64,000 nucleotides of DNA from assembly GCA_910575255.1 (NCBI GenBank), contig CAJTEM010000020.1:37645-101644 (forward strand), given 5' to 3'. The position numbers were made by a program, and so were the translations under genes. This document shows positions 43,751 through 53,059 of this stretch, piece by piece. The DNA comes from Lachnospiraceae bacterium (GTDB taxonomy: Bacteria; Bacillota; Clostridia; Lachnospirales; Lachnospiraceae). The notes below the pieces were generated by a model. The model was not told the origin of the DNA, did not search any database, and worked only from the letters and a program-made list of their open reading frames with translations. Numbering within the stretch: the stretch's first letter is position 1; the number at the start of each line of letters is the position of its first letter.

Positions 43751-45823
43751 ATGAAATATCAGGAACTGTGGATAAAGGAGAACACACGGGTACAGGAACG
43801 ATATGATCTGGCAACAGAGCGGCTTGCCGGCATTGCCGGGACAGAGACAGGAAAGGTGCCGGATCCCTTTGCCGGATATTTTGTCCGGATGGCACAGTTT
43901 GCAGGCATGATCGAAAAGCTGGCCAGACGGCAGCTGCGTGATGAGCTGGAGGGACTTACTCTGGAAGAGCTGCAGGAGCTGAATCAGAGTCTGTATGCGG
44001 ACATTCTGCCGGAAAATTACGGACACAGCTATGCGAATCCGGACTATGCTGCCGAGGCTCTGGGCAAGGATTTCGGGCCGCTTTTATCGGCTTTTTATGC
44101 CCAGCTCAGGGGGAGCATTGTATTTGCTTATGAATGCCGGCTGGAGGACATTACCATTCTTTTTGAGACCCTGATCGAACTTTATAATCAGTTTGAGGAA
44201 GGGGTTCCCGCAAAAAAGGCTGTGAGAGATGTGCTGTACTGGTTTTACAGTGATTACACGGATGTGACATTGCCTTACCGGATTCGGGAACAGCTGGATC
44301 CTTCTTTGTCCTTTGCCAGAGATATTATCATGGAAAGTGATCTGACAGATCTGCGGTATCTTTACCGGTTCGGGGAATATATTTCCCATACGGAGCTGCA
44401 GGTAGCATCTTTTTTGAACGGGCTTGCGGAGGAGACGATTGAGAGGATGGCTGCCACATATACAGAAGGCTATCGGAAAGGTTTTGAGGTGATGGGGCGG
44501 GATCTGTCCAGGAAGAGGACCGTGGGCATCCGGTATGAACTGGGCTTTGAGCGGATGATTCGGGCGGCGATCCGGCAGTTTGCGGCTATGGGACTGGAGG
44601 CGGTTGTGTACCGGGCGGCTGTCTGGTCCGTAACGCAGACGCCGAACCGTAAGGTGGGCTATCATGGGACATCACCGAACCGTCAGTATGATTATGACCA
44701 CCGCTATGATTCTGCTGTTTACATGGATAAGGCTTTCAAGGAGAGGAAGCTGGCAGTGCTGCGGACTGCTTATGAGACTTACAAAAGGGAAGCTGCCAGG
44801 TATGCTGGCCCGGCTGTGGTGGAGACCTTCGGGGAGGAGGCTTTCCGGCCGGAGAATAAGGCAGCTGCCTGTGCATTGAGCCGCCGGCAGGAAGAGCTTT
44901 CCCTGGCATATACAAATGAGTCCGTGGCAGTGACCAATCATTATGTTCCGGGAGATGAAACCAGCTTTACCATCATTGCTTTTCCGGTACCAGAGATCGG
45001 GGAGGATTTTGAAGAGATTTTTGAGGAAACAATCCGGATAAATACTCTGGATTATGAACTGTATCAGGAAATTCAGCAGAATATGATAGAGCTGCTGGAT
45101 CAGGCGGAGTATGTGCGGGTGACCGGAAGAGGAAAAAATGAGACGAATCTGCGGATTGCGCTTCATCGTCTGAAGGATATTACAAAGGAGACGAATTTCG
45201 AGAATTGTGTGGCAGATGTAAATATTCCGGTGGGTGAGGTATTTACCTCTCCTAAACTTGCCGGCACGGAAGGCCTGCTGCATGTGTTAACGGTATATCT
45301 GGGAAACATTCAGTTTCAGAATCTGCGGCTTTGGTTTGAGGACGGCATGGTAAGCAGGTATTCCTGTGATAATTTTGCGGATCCGGAAGAGGGAAGGAAG
45401 CTGATTCGTCAGGAAATCCTGAAGAACCATGATACGCTTCCCATGGGAGAGTTCGCCATCGGGACCAACACAACAGCATATGCCATGGCAGAACGGTTCG
45501 GAATAGGGGAAAAGCTGCCGATTTTGATTGCAGAGAAGATGGGGCCGCATTTTGCCGTCGGGGATACGTGCTACAGCTGGAGCGAAGACTCTCCGATGTA
45601 CAATCCGGACGGCCGGGAGATGGTGGCAAGAGAGAATGAGATCTCAGCGCTGAGGAAGGAAGATGTGTCCAGGGCATATTTTGGATGTCATCTGGATATT
45701 ACCATACCCTATTCGGAGCTGGGAGATATCCGTGCCGTGTGTCCGGACGGCACGGAGCTTTGGGTAATTCGGGAGGGCAGGTTCGTCGCGGAGGGAACAC
45801 AGAAGCTGAATGAAGCGCTCTAA
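43751..45823 (+). CDS. M29-type aminopeptidase with long N-terminal domain
   Basis: The 690-residue protein resembles M29 (AmpS/thermophilic) metallo-aminopeptidases in its second half: VTGRGKNETNLRIAL, the metal-binding Glu in PVGEVFTSP, LPMGEFAIGTN, and the His/Asp region GPHFAVGDTCYSW. Classical members are about 400 residues, so about 280-330 residues are extra at the N-terminus; this part is helical and shows no motif I recognise. ATG 43751 follows AAAGGAACAG. Its end overlaps the convergent acetyltransferase gene by 4 bp. Confidence 0.8.
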   Translation: MKYQELWIKENTRVQERYDLATERLAGIAGTETGKVPDPFAGYFVRMAQFAGMIEKLARRQLRDELEGLTLEELQELNQSLYADILPENYGHSYANPDYAAEALGKDFGPLLSAFYAQLRGSIVFAYECRLEDITILFETLIELYNQFEEGVPAKKAVRDVLYWFYSDYTDVTLPYRIREQLDPSLSFARDIIMESDLTDLRYLYRFGEYISHTELQVASFLNGLAEETIERMAATYTEGYRKGFEVMGRDLSRKRTVGIRYELGFERMIRAAIRQFAAMGLEAVVYRAAVWSVTQTPNRKVGYHGTSPNRQYDYDHRYDSAVYMDKAFKERKLAVLRTAYETYKREAARYAGPAVVETFGEEAFRPENKAAACALSRRQEELSLAYTNESVAVTNHYVPGDETSFTIIAFPVPEIGEDFEEIFEETIRINTLDYELYQEIQQNMIELLDQAEYVRVTGRGKNETNLRIALHRLKDITKETNFENCVADVNIPVGEVFTSPKLAGTEGLLHVLTVYLGNIQFQNLRLWFEDGMVSRYSCDNFADPEEGRKLIRQEILKNHDTLPMGEFAIGTNTTAYAMAERFGIGEKLPILIAEKMGPHFAVGDTCYSWSEDSPMYNPDGREMVARENEISALRKEDVSRAYFGCHLDITIPYSELGDIRAVCPDGTELWVIREGRFVAEGTQKLNEAL

Positions 45824-46437
45824 TCTTCCGGGATTTCCAGGTCGATTTCCAGGTCCCGGAAATAATAGTTCCGATCCCGTTCGTTGATTTTGCGCAGTAC
45901 CCGGCAGGGATTCCCCACTGCCACCACGCCGGCAGGAATATCTCTTGTCACCACGCTGCCGGCGCCGATGACGGAGTGATCTCCGATCGTCACTCCGGGC
46001 AGAATCATGACCATGGCTCCAATCCATACGTTATTGCCGATGCGGATATCTGCGTTGAATTGTATCTCCCGTTTCCGCAGATGAGGCTCCACCGGATGCC
46101 CGGCGGAGGACATGGTTACATTCGGGCCGATCATTACATGGTCCCCGATGTAGATATTCCCGTCATCGGTGAGAGTCAGATGGAAATTCGCATAGACATG
46201 ATCCCCCAGAAACACATGCCTGCCGCCCCAGTTCGCGTAGAAGGGCGGTTCGATGTAGCACCCCTCGCCCGCATGGCCGAACATTTCCTTGATCAGACGA
46301 TTCCGTTTTTCCATTTCTGAAGGCAAGGTCCGGTTAAATTCATACATTTTTGCCAGATATCCGGTCTGCTCCTTTAAAATCTCCGGATCCCCGGGATCAT
46401 AAAGCTTTCCGGCCGCCATTCGTTCCTTGTTTGTCAT
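45820..46437 (-). CDS. Maltose/galactoside O-acetyltransferase-like protein
   Basis: A 205-residue left-handed beta-helix acetyltransferase that uses acetyl-CoA. The N-terminal Mac domain (NKERMAAGKLYDPGDPEIL) precedes hexapeptide repeats ending VIGAGSVVTRDIPAGVVAVG; the catalytic His lies in SSAGHPVEP. The likely substrates are sugars such as maltose or glucose. It is the third gene of a minus-strand operon, 14 nt after the chemoreceptor gene. Confidence 0.9.
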   Translation of the reverse strand: MTNKERMAAGKLYDPGDPEILKEQTGYLAKMYEFNRTLPSEMEKRNRLIKEMFGHAGEGCYIEPPFYANWGGRHVFLGDHVYANFHLTLTDDGNIYIGDHVMIGPNVTMSSAGHPVEPHLRKREIQFNADIRIGNNVWIGAMVMILPGVTIGDHSVIGAGSVVTRDIPAGVVAVGNPCRVLRKINERDRNYYFRDLEIDLEIPED

Positions 46438-46451
46438 TTTGGATCCTCCTC

Positions 46452-48038
46452 CTACAAATCTACAAACAGTTCCATCTGTTTCTTCAGCTCTTCTACAATT
46501 TCCTGATTTGTGTCCATTTTTTTCGTGATATCTGCCATATCCTTTTCCATCTTCCGGGTGCTGTCTGCCACCCCTGTGATTCCGGCAGCGCCTTCTTCCA
46601 TCGCCTTGCTGATGCTTCCTATGGAACCGGCGATTCCCTCCATCGTTTCCCGCAGGCGTCCGGTGCGTTCATAAAAAGCATCCATTGCCCTGCCGACATA
46701 GACCGAATCATCCTGATACTGCTTTCCGGATCCCACAAAGGACTGGAATTCGGTCAATACCGATTCCTTCAAATAATCCACCAGCTCCTGGGACTGGCTC
46801 GAGAGATTATGTACAGCTCCGGTAACTACTTCATTGACATTCTGGATATGGCTGGCTGTCTCGCCGCAGGAATCAGCCAGCTGGCGGATCTCATTAGCTA
46901 CTACAGCAAAGCCTTTTCCCGCAGAACCGGCCCGCGCCGCTTCTACGGAAGCATTCAGGGCGATCAGATTGGTAGTGGACGCGATTGCCAGAATATCCTT
47001 CGTGAGGGTGCTTACCTGATCCACACTGTTGCTCTTTTTGATTGCGTCATCCAAAAGTATTAAGATCTCTTTCACTTTAGTTTCGATTACTTCTACATTA
47101 GTCTTGGCAGACTGCTGCATGGCATCGGCCCGGATGCGCATCCCGGAGGAATATGCGGTGATGGTGCCGCATTCCTCGGCCATATTGCTGACATCACTTC
47201 GGATATCCGCGGCGCTGTTGTTGATTTGTGAAGCATTGCCGGCCACGTTCTGCATGGCGGAGGACAGCTCTCTTACCAGGGAGGCTAAAGAACGGGCGCT
47301 CTGGTTGGAGGTTTTCGTACGCTTTAATACCTCTTTGGTTACATCATCGATTCTTTTGGAGCTTTCCTGAAGGGAGAGCAGCATGCTCTTGATCGGGCGG
47401 ATCACATATTTGAGAATAATATGGATAGCAAACAATACCAGGATAAGCCCGATCACGATAGAGAAGGCTCCGGCTGCAATGGAAATTCCGTATACGATCA
47501 GCAGTCTTTGGCGGGCATCGGAGGTTTGAGTGCGGATAGCCTCGTCAAGCTGGAGGATATTTCCTTCTATGGCGGCGCCGAAAGAAGCCACATCTCCGTT
47601 GGCAATGGCATAAGCCTCCTGAGTCTTGCTGTCAGCGCTGGCGCAGACCAGATCCACCAGGGAATGCTTGAAGGAATCATAGTCAGTGAGAAGCTGCTGA
47701 TAGGAAGCCTGTTCTTTTTGTGTGATGTAACCGGAAAAATCAGCCAGCTCTGCATCCAGCATTTTTTCTTCTGCCTTAATCTGAGCAACTACCTCTATCA
47801 TGGTTTTGTAATCCGTAGCTACGATATGAGACAGGGCCATCTTGTGTGTATTTAGAATGGAACGGCGGATGTCTGCCAGCCGGGATTGCCCCACCATGGA
47901 ATGATCGACAATATTGGCGGCATTGGCATTTACATTATGAATACTGAAAATAGCCAGGATATTTGAGATCAGCGCCACGACTCCCAGCAGAATAATCGGC
48001 AAAATCAGACGTTGTTGAATACTAAGCCTGCTTTTCAT
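46452..48038 (-). CDS. Methyl-accepting chemotaxis protein
   Basis: The 528-residue receptor has two membrane segments (about residues 9-33 and 180-210) around a periplasmic-type four-helix-bundle sensor, then a HAMP region, methylation helices and the signalling tip (DILAIASTTNLIALNASVEAARAG). It should report to CheA/CheW. ATG 48038 follows GGAGGAGC. It lies 35 nt after a solute-binding lipoprotein gene in the same operon, suggesting that the binding protein presents a ligand to it. Confidence 0.93.
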   Translation of the reverse strand: MKSRLSIQQRLILPIILLGVVALISNILAIFSIHNVNANAANIVDHSMVGQSRLADIRRSILNTHKMALSHIVATDYKTMIEVVAQIKAEEKMLDAELADFSGYITQKEQASYQQLLTDYDSFKHSLVDLVCASADSKTQEAYAIANGDVASFGAAIEGNILQLDEAIRTQTSDARQRLLIVYGISIAAGAFSIVIGLILVLFAIHIILKYVIRPIKSMLLSLQESSKRIDDVTKEVLKRTKTSNQSARSLASLVRELSSAMQNVAGNASQINNSAADIRSDVSNMAEECGTITAYSSGMRIRADAMQQSAKTNVEVIETKVKEILILLDDAIKKSNSVDQVSTLTKDILAIASTTNLIALNASVEAARAGSAGKGFAVVANEIRQLADSCGETASHIQNVNEVVTGAVHNLSSQSQELVDYLKESVLTEFQSFVGSGKQYQDDSVYVGRAMDAFYERTGRLRETMEGIAGSIGSISKAMEEGAAGITGVADSTRKMEKDMADITKKMDTNQEIVEELKKQMELFVDL

Positions 48039-48073
48039 TTTTGCTCCTCCAAAATCTTTTATGAATTTCTGCA

Positions 48074-49312
48074 TTATCTTGCTGTAATCCCTTCTACCAT
48101 CTGATCCAGCAGATCCTGAAGATTCTCATGCCCGGGATTCCCGGCGGACAAAGTCCCGGCAAATTCGGCTACCGGATCCCAGAACTTTCCGCCGATCCGC
48201 TGCAGCTGAGCGAATTCTGACTGGTCCAGCAGTGCGGCAATTGCCGGTGCATCCTGGACGGCAGCAGACTGGGAGGCCCGGATATTGGACGGCCCCTGGC
48301 CGCGCAGCTCAAAACGGAGCTTTTGGTTTTCCTCATTGGCAATCCAGCCGGCCAGCCGGACTGCCCAGCTGTAGTGCCGGGAATAGGCATTGGCGCCGAC
48401 CAGTTTACAGCCGGAAAAGGATGCCATCTGTAACTGCTTCCCGCGGCAAGTGTAGGTCGGCAGCCTGGCGGCGCCGAAATCCTCTCCCCACGCTTCCTCA
48501 ATGGCGACGGCATTCCATACGCCGCTGACTCCGGCAATCACAGTTCCTTCCTGTACCCCGGACAGAAATTCCGTATCGGTCCGGTTGGCAAATCCGGGGC
48601 TTTCGGCAATCTGTGCCATGGCCTGCGCCACATCGATACCGCGGATTTCCGCTTCTGCCTGGTTCCAGGTACAGTAATTGGTGATGCCATCCGGATTCAG
48701 CCCCACTTCCAGGCCGGAGTTGCCGAAAAATGAGTAGACATACCAGGCAGAGGACCAGTCCATGGTAATAAGTTTATGATTTTCTTCTGCAATCTGCAGC
48801 ATACGGTCCAGAGTTTTTACATCTGCTTCCGAAAAGTATTTTTTATTATAATACATAAAATAGCCGTTATCAGAGGTCAGGGGATAGGCATAAATGATAT
48901 TTCTCACTGAGGCGGCCTCAACCGAAGCCGCCAGGTTTTCTGAGCGTACGGTATCATCGTCAGGCACAGGCTCAAGGGCGCCGGCAGCCGCTAAGGCATT
49001 CAGCTGGTCGTCGGCAAAGGTAAATACATCTGCGCCTGCTTCTAAGTCCGCCAGCAATACGTCCTTGCAGCCGGATTCTCCCTGGGCCTGGAAAGTGATC
49101 TGAAAATCGGCTTCTCCCTGGTGCTGTTTTTTAAAATCATCAATGATTTCATTTAACAGCGATTCATCCTCCTCAGAACCCCAGACAACCAGTTCTACCG
49201 GTCGGTTTTCTTCGGAGGAGGATTTCTCTTCCTGTCGGAGGCCGGAGCGGCAGCCGGCCAGAGCGATGATGCCTGTTATAGCCACGAATAATATGCAGAG
49301 CTTTTTTTTCAT
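48074..49312 (-). CDS. Extracellular solute-binding lipoprotein, family 1
   Basis: The 412-residue protein has a lipoprotein signal (KKKLCILFVAITGIIALAGC, Cys20) and the type of fold of sugar-binding family 1 proteins (VVWGSEEDESLLNEIIDDFK, a GVSGVWNAVAIEEAWG hinge region). It binds a solute outside the membrane. No ABC permease or ATPase genes accompany it; instead a chemoreceptor and an acetyltransferase follow. It is divergent from an alpha-galactosidase gene, so an alpha-galactoside ligand is possible. AAGGAACGG precedes ATG 49312. Confidence 0.87.
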   Translation of the reverse strand: MKKKLCILFVAITGIIALAGCRSGLRQEEKSSSEENRPVELVVWGSEEDESLLNEIIDDFKKQHQGEADFQITFQAQGESGCKDVLLADLEAGADVFTFADDQLNALAAAGALEPVPDDDTVRSENLAASVEAASVRNIIYAYPLTSDNGYFMYYNKKYFSEADVKTLDRMLQIAEENHKLITMDWSSAWYVYSFFGNSGLEVGLNPDGITNYCTWNQAEAEIRGIDVAQAMAQIAESPGFANRTDTEFLSGVQEGTVIAGVSGVWNAVAIEEAWGEDFGAARLPTYTCRGKQLQMASFSGCKLVGANAYSRHYSWAVRLAGWIANEENQKLRFELRGQGPSNIRASQSAAVQDAPAIAALLDQSEFAQLQRIGGKFWDPVAEFAGTLSAGNPGHENLQDLLDQMVEGITAR

Positions 49313-49351
49313 AATGCAACCGTTCCTTTTTAACATAATAAAAACAGGAAA

Positions 49352-49380
49352 ATTATAACATTTTTGTCTTTCTATGACAA
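49352..49380 (-). promoter_or_regulatory. SigA-type promoter of the binding protein-chemoreceptor operon
   Basis: On the minus strand TTGTCA (49380-49375) and TATAAT (49357-49352) have 17-nt spacing. It drives the genes from 49312 down to 45820. Confidence 0.82.
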
Positions 49381-49575
49381 CCTGCACTTTACATTTTTCC
49401 TGTTTTTTCTGTCATTAGAGTACATTTGTATAAGTGATTTTTTGGAAAAATATGCTAAACTATCCTCACATGGGAACTGCGTGTCAGAGAATAGAATTCC
49501 TGTGCGGTTTCCATAATACATGGTGTCAGGAGAAGGCGCAACGCCCGCTCTCTCCGGATACAAAAGGAGCGTCAC

Positions 49576-51804
49576 ATGGCAATTATTTTTAATGAGAAGG
49601 CAAGAACGATTACCCTTCAGACGAAAAATACATCCTATCAGATGAAAATCGGCAATCTGGACTATCTGCTGCATCTGTATTATGGCCCTGCCATTCCGGA
49701 TGAGGATATGAATTATCAGGTTATGCAGTATGACCGGGGATTTTCCGGCAACCCTTATGAATCCCGGAATGCCCGGACCTTTTCCCTGGACGCCCAGCCG
49801 CAGGAATTCTCCACCCAGCAGCAGGGAGACTTCAGGACGGCCAGCATCGAAGTGGTCAACAGTGACGGAAGCTATTCCTACCATGGAAAGGCCGTGGATT
49901 ACAGGATCCGCGAAGGAAAGTATCAGCTGGAACAGCTTCCCTGCGTATTTGCGTGCGAGGCGGATACAGCCCATACGCTGGAGGTTACCCTCTGTGATGC
50001 GGTGAGCAATATAAAGGTAATTCTCCTCTATGGGGTATTCGAGGAGGCGGATGTAATCACCAGGGCCGTAAAGGTGGTGAACGGCGGGGACAGGCCAATC
50101 CATCTGAAAAAAATCATGTCCGTATGTCTGGACTTTTTAAATGGGGCGGATATGGATCTGCTGAGCCTGCCGGGACGCTATGGTCAGGAACGTCAGGTAG
50201 AACGTCAGCCCATGACGCATCATATCCATACGATCAGCAGCGTCCGTGGTTCCTCCAGCCATCAGCAGAATCCCTTTGTGGTTCTCTGCGACCGGGAGGC
50301 CTCGGAGGATTACGGCAGATGTTATGGCTTTTCCCTGATGTACAGCGGCAATTTCCTGGCTGAGGCAGAGTTGGATCAGTATGACCAGCTGCGTCTGGTG
50401 ATGGGAATCCATCCAAAGCAGTTCTTTTATGAGCTGAAGCCTCAGGAGGCCTTTGAGGGACCGGAGGTGGTGATGGCATTCAGCAGTCATGGATTTACGG
50501 GACTTAGTCATCTCTACCACGACTTCTACCGCACCAATCTCTGCCGCAGCAAATTCGTGACCGAGGTGCAGCGGCCGGTGCTGATCAACAGCTGGGAAGC
50601 CGCATTCATGGATTTTGATGATGTAAAGCTGGTGGAGATTGCCAGGGCAGCCAAAAATATGGGAGTGGATCTTCTGGTTATGGATGACGGCTGGTTCGGC
50701 AAGCGGGACGATGATAACAGCGGTCTGGGTGACTGGTTTGTCAATGAGGATAAGATCAAATGCGGGCTTCACAGGCTGGTGGAGCAGATCAATGATCTGG
50801 GCATGAAATTCGGCATCTGGTTTGAGCCGGAGATGGTGTCTGAGGACAGTGACCTGTACCGCGCTCATCCTGACTGGGCCATGCAGATTCCTGGCCGGCA
50901 TGCCGTGCGCAGCCGGAATCAGATGGCTTTGGATATGAGCCGGAGGGAAGTTCAGGATTATCTGATCGAAAGAATCAATGCCATTCTGGATGATGCCAAC
51001 ATTTTCTATGTAAAATGGGATATCAATCGTTCCCTCGCGGATATCTGGTCCAATGATCTGCCGGCCGAAAAGCAGGGCGAGGTCTATCACCGCTATATCC
51101 TGGGACTGTATCGGGTAATGGATGCGATCATTCTGACACATCCGGATATCTTGTTTGAGGGCTGCAGCGGAGGCGGAGGCCGTTATGATCCGGCCATGCT
51201 TCATTATTATCCGCAGTATTGGGTCAGTGACAACAACAATCCGATTGACCGCTTAAAGCTTCACTATGGAACCTCCTTTGTCTATCCGACCTGTACCATG
51301 GGCGCTCATATCTCTGACAGCGGCCGGTTCGTGCCTCTGGAGACAAAGGCAGTGGTGGCGATGTGCGGAACGTTTGGCTATGAGCTGGATGCCACTCATC
51401 TTTCCAAAAAGGAGCAGAAGATCTGCAAAGAGCAGAGCGACCGGTTCAGAAAGTACTACCATATCACCTTTAAAGGAGATTTTTACCGCCTGACCAATCC
51501 TTTCCGAATGGGCAATATGACAGCCTGGGAGCATGTGACCAAGGATAAGAGCGAGGCGCTCTTAAGTGTGGTGGTCACGAATCTGACCTGCAACGGGCCG
51601 CAGGAATATGTCCGTGCCAAAGGACTGGATCCGCAGGCCCTGTATTCGGTCAATGGCAGCAAGGAGCTTCGCTCCGGCTCGGCTCTGATGAACGCCGGGC
51701 TGCCCGTCAGCCGGGAGGTGCCGGAGTATTCGGCGTTTCAGTTCCATCTGGTAAAGAAGGAAAAGAGCCATTCCAAAGCGCATAAGGCCACAAAGAAGGA
51801 ATAG
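49576..51804 (+). CDS. Alpha-galactosidase, GH36
   Basis: The 742-residue cytoplasmic enzyme cleaves terminal alpha-galactose from raffinose- or melibiose-type sugars. It has the N-terminal beta-sandwich (residues 1-330), the TIM barrel with nucleophile Asp482 (VKWDINR) and acid/base Asp552 (YWVSDNNN), and a C-terminal beta domain. Other GH36 motifs are LLVMDDGWFGKRDDD, WFEPEM and GCSGGGGR. No signal peptide is present, so substrates must be imported. AAAGGAGCGTC precedes ATG 49576. A bidirectional terminator follows. Confidence 0.95.
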   Translation: MAIIFNEKARTITLQTKNTSYQMKIGNLDYLLHLYYGPAIPDEDMNYQVMQYDRGFSGNPYESRNARTFSLDAQPQEFSTQQQGDFRTASIEVVNSDGSYSYHGKAVDYRIREGKYQLEQLPCVFACEADTAHTLEVTLCDAVSNIKVILLYGVFEEADVITRAVKVVNGGDRPIHLKKIMSVCLDFLNGADMDLLSLPGRYGQERQVERQPMTHHIHTISSVRGSSSHQQNPFVVLCDREASEDYGRCYGFSLMYSGNFLAEAELDQYDQLRLVMGIHPKQFFYELKPQEAFEGPEVVMAFSSHGFTGLSHLYHDFYRTNLCRSKFVTEVQRPVLINSWEAAFMDFDDVKLVEIARAAKNMGVDLLVMDDGWFGKRDDDNSGLGDWFVNEDKIKCGLHRLVEQINDLGMKFGIWFEPEMVSEDSDLYRAHPDWAMQIPGRHAVRSRNQMALDMSRREVQDYLIERINAILDDANIFYVKWDINRSLADIWSNDLPAEKQGEVYHRYILGLYRVMDAIILTHPDILFEGCSGGGGRYDPAMLHYYPQYWVSDNNNPIDRLKLHYGTSFVYPTCTMGAHISDSGRFVPLETKAVVAMCGTFGYELDATHLSKKEQKICKEQSDRFRKYYHITFKGDFYRLTNPFRMGNMTAWEHVTKDKSEALLSVVVTNLTCNGPQEYVRAKGLDPQALYSVNGSKELRSGSALMNAGLPVSREVPEYSAFQFHLVKKEKSHSKAHKATKKE

Positions 51805-51823
51805 GCAAAAGAATTATTAACAG

Positions 51824-51866
51824 AAAAATACCCTCAAAAGCTTTTCAGGCTTTTGGGGGTATTTTT
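51824..51866. terminator. Bidirectional terminator between alpha-galactosidase and XRE-cupin genes
   Basis: AAAAATACCCTCAAAAGC (51824-51841) pairs almost perfectly with GCTTTTGGGGGTATTTTT (51849-51866). The A/T ends supply T-runs on both strands for the convergent genes. Confidence 0.9.
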
Positions 51867-51879
51867 CTGTCTGATGTTC

Positions 51880-52434
51880 TTAAAACGAAGGCGGAGTAAT
51901 GGCGAAAATCACCTGTACGGGCGCACTGGTGTGGTTGTGCCAGACATGCTGGGATTGAGGCGGGATGCGCACACTGTCGCCCTGGCGGAGTGTGAAACAA
52001 CGGGATTCGATCTCCAGATCCACACATTCTCCGGAATAGAGAAAGGCAACTTCTTCACCCACATGTCCCTGGGCATGCAGATTGGAGCTGGAACCGGCCG
52101 GGATCACCATCATGCAGAATTCAATGGTGCCTCTGGTATCGGGGGTCAGCAGCTCGTAGATGACATCGGGTTCATTCTTTCTGCCGATGGTCTTGCGGGT
52201 TCCGGGAGTAATAATGGGCTGATCCTCGCTTTCCTCTTTAAAAAAATAATAGAGCGGGGCATCAAGTGCCCCGGCAAGTGCCCGCAGGGTGTTGATGGAT
52301 GGATTCACCTGACCATTCTCGATCTGGCTGAGCATGGAAGCGGTGATGCCGGCGGCAGAAGAGAGTTTGCGGATGGAGGTTTTCTGCTTTAAGCGTAGTT
52401 CCTGTATTTTTTTTCCAATATTCAAATCGTCCAA
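51880..52434 (-). CDS. XRE-family regulator with cupin domain
   Basis: The 184-residue protein has a Cro/CI-type helix-turn-helix (about residues 8-62, SIRKLSSAAGITASMLSQIE) and a C-terminal cupin_2 domain (about residues 110-180, with the HAQGHVGEE and HVWHNHT metal-type His clusters). Such regulators often sense amino acids, polyamines or related metabolites. The gene is convergent with alpha-galactosidase. The D-amino-acid operon starts 1 kb away in the other direction, beyond two palindromes, and is a possible target, but there is no direct evidence. Confidence 0.9.
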   Translation of the reverse strand: MDDLNIGKKIQELRLKQKTSIRKLSSAAGITASMLSQIENGQVNPSINTLRALAGALDAPLYYFFKEESEDQPIITPGTRKTIGRKNEPDVIYELLTPDTRGTIEFCMMVIPAGSSSNLHAQGHVGEEVAFLYSGECVDLEIESRCFTLRQGDSVRIPPQSQHVWHNHTSAPVQVIFAITPPSF

Positions 52435-52611
52435 GATAGGCGCTCCTTTCGGGTGGTTGATTAGCCTTTTTGGCGGGTAAGAGTCGGGACTCTTTGTTTA
52501 TCTAGAAGTATACCATAATTTGGGAATTATGGAAATGAATTTGGGGGGGCGGATTATTTTTTCGGGGGGGATTCGAGGGGGACGCTCCGGAAAAGGGGTT
52601 CCGAAAGGGAC

Positions 52612-52748
52612 GCTCGGGAAAAAGGGTTCCCCGAATTGCGGGTTTCTTCGCTCAGACAACTGTATTTCGGCTCCTAACGCGGATTCCTGCAAACTAAGAG
52701 TTTCTGCGCATCCTGCAAATGCAATCCGGGGAACCCTTTTTCCCGAGC
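52612..52748 (+). repeat. Large intergenic palindrome, copy 8 (type A, half-arm deleted)
   Basis: Both outer ends are present (GCTCGGGAAAAAGGG and CCCTTTTTCCCGAGC), and the right arm is complete. The left arm jumps from GCGGGTTTC straight into TTCGCTCAGACA of the loop near 52646, losing the inner part of the left arm. The altered outer base pair (CGGG/CCCG instead of CTGG/CCAG) is still complementary. A partial second left edge lies just upstream (52582-52610). Confidence 0.82.
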
Positions 52749-52821
52749 TGTTTCTGTCGGCCTTAAATACAAGTACCTTGTGAACCAATGTCAGTTAGTT
52801 AAGCTGTTCCAAAAGGTACGC

Positions 52822-53059
52822 CAGGGAAACGGGGAGAGCAGCCATTGAAAAGGGTCTGCGGATTTTTCCGGTTTCGAGATCAAGAATTCCTAAAATTTCT
52901 GAATTTTGCTAAAAACGAAACGAAAATTTACAAACTCGCTGCGCTCAGACAATGTGAATTTTCGTTTCAACGCAAAACTCAGGAATTTAAGGACTTCTAA
53001 ATCTCTGCAAAGTCAAAATCCGCAGACCCTTTTCGATGGCTGCTCTCCCCGTTTCCCTG
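52822..53059 (+). repeat. Large intergenic palindrome, copy 9 (type B)
   Basis: Outer arms of 46 nt (52822-52867, 53014-53059), complementary except one G-T type position, with sequence unlike other copies (CAGGGAAACGGGGAGAGCAG). The loop is in plus orientation, so this is the only pair (with copy 8, 73 bp away) in which both members point the same way. The region 52435-53428 holds this pair and the operon promoter but no gene. Confidence 0.9.

Noticed and set aside
10203..53059. CRISPR array or IS element as explanation of the repeats
   Set aside because: Copies are far apart, palindromic and of unequal length, without spacers; no transposase frame lies in or beside any copy.
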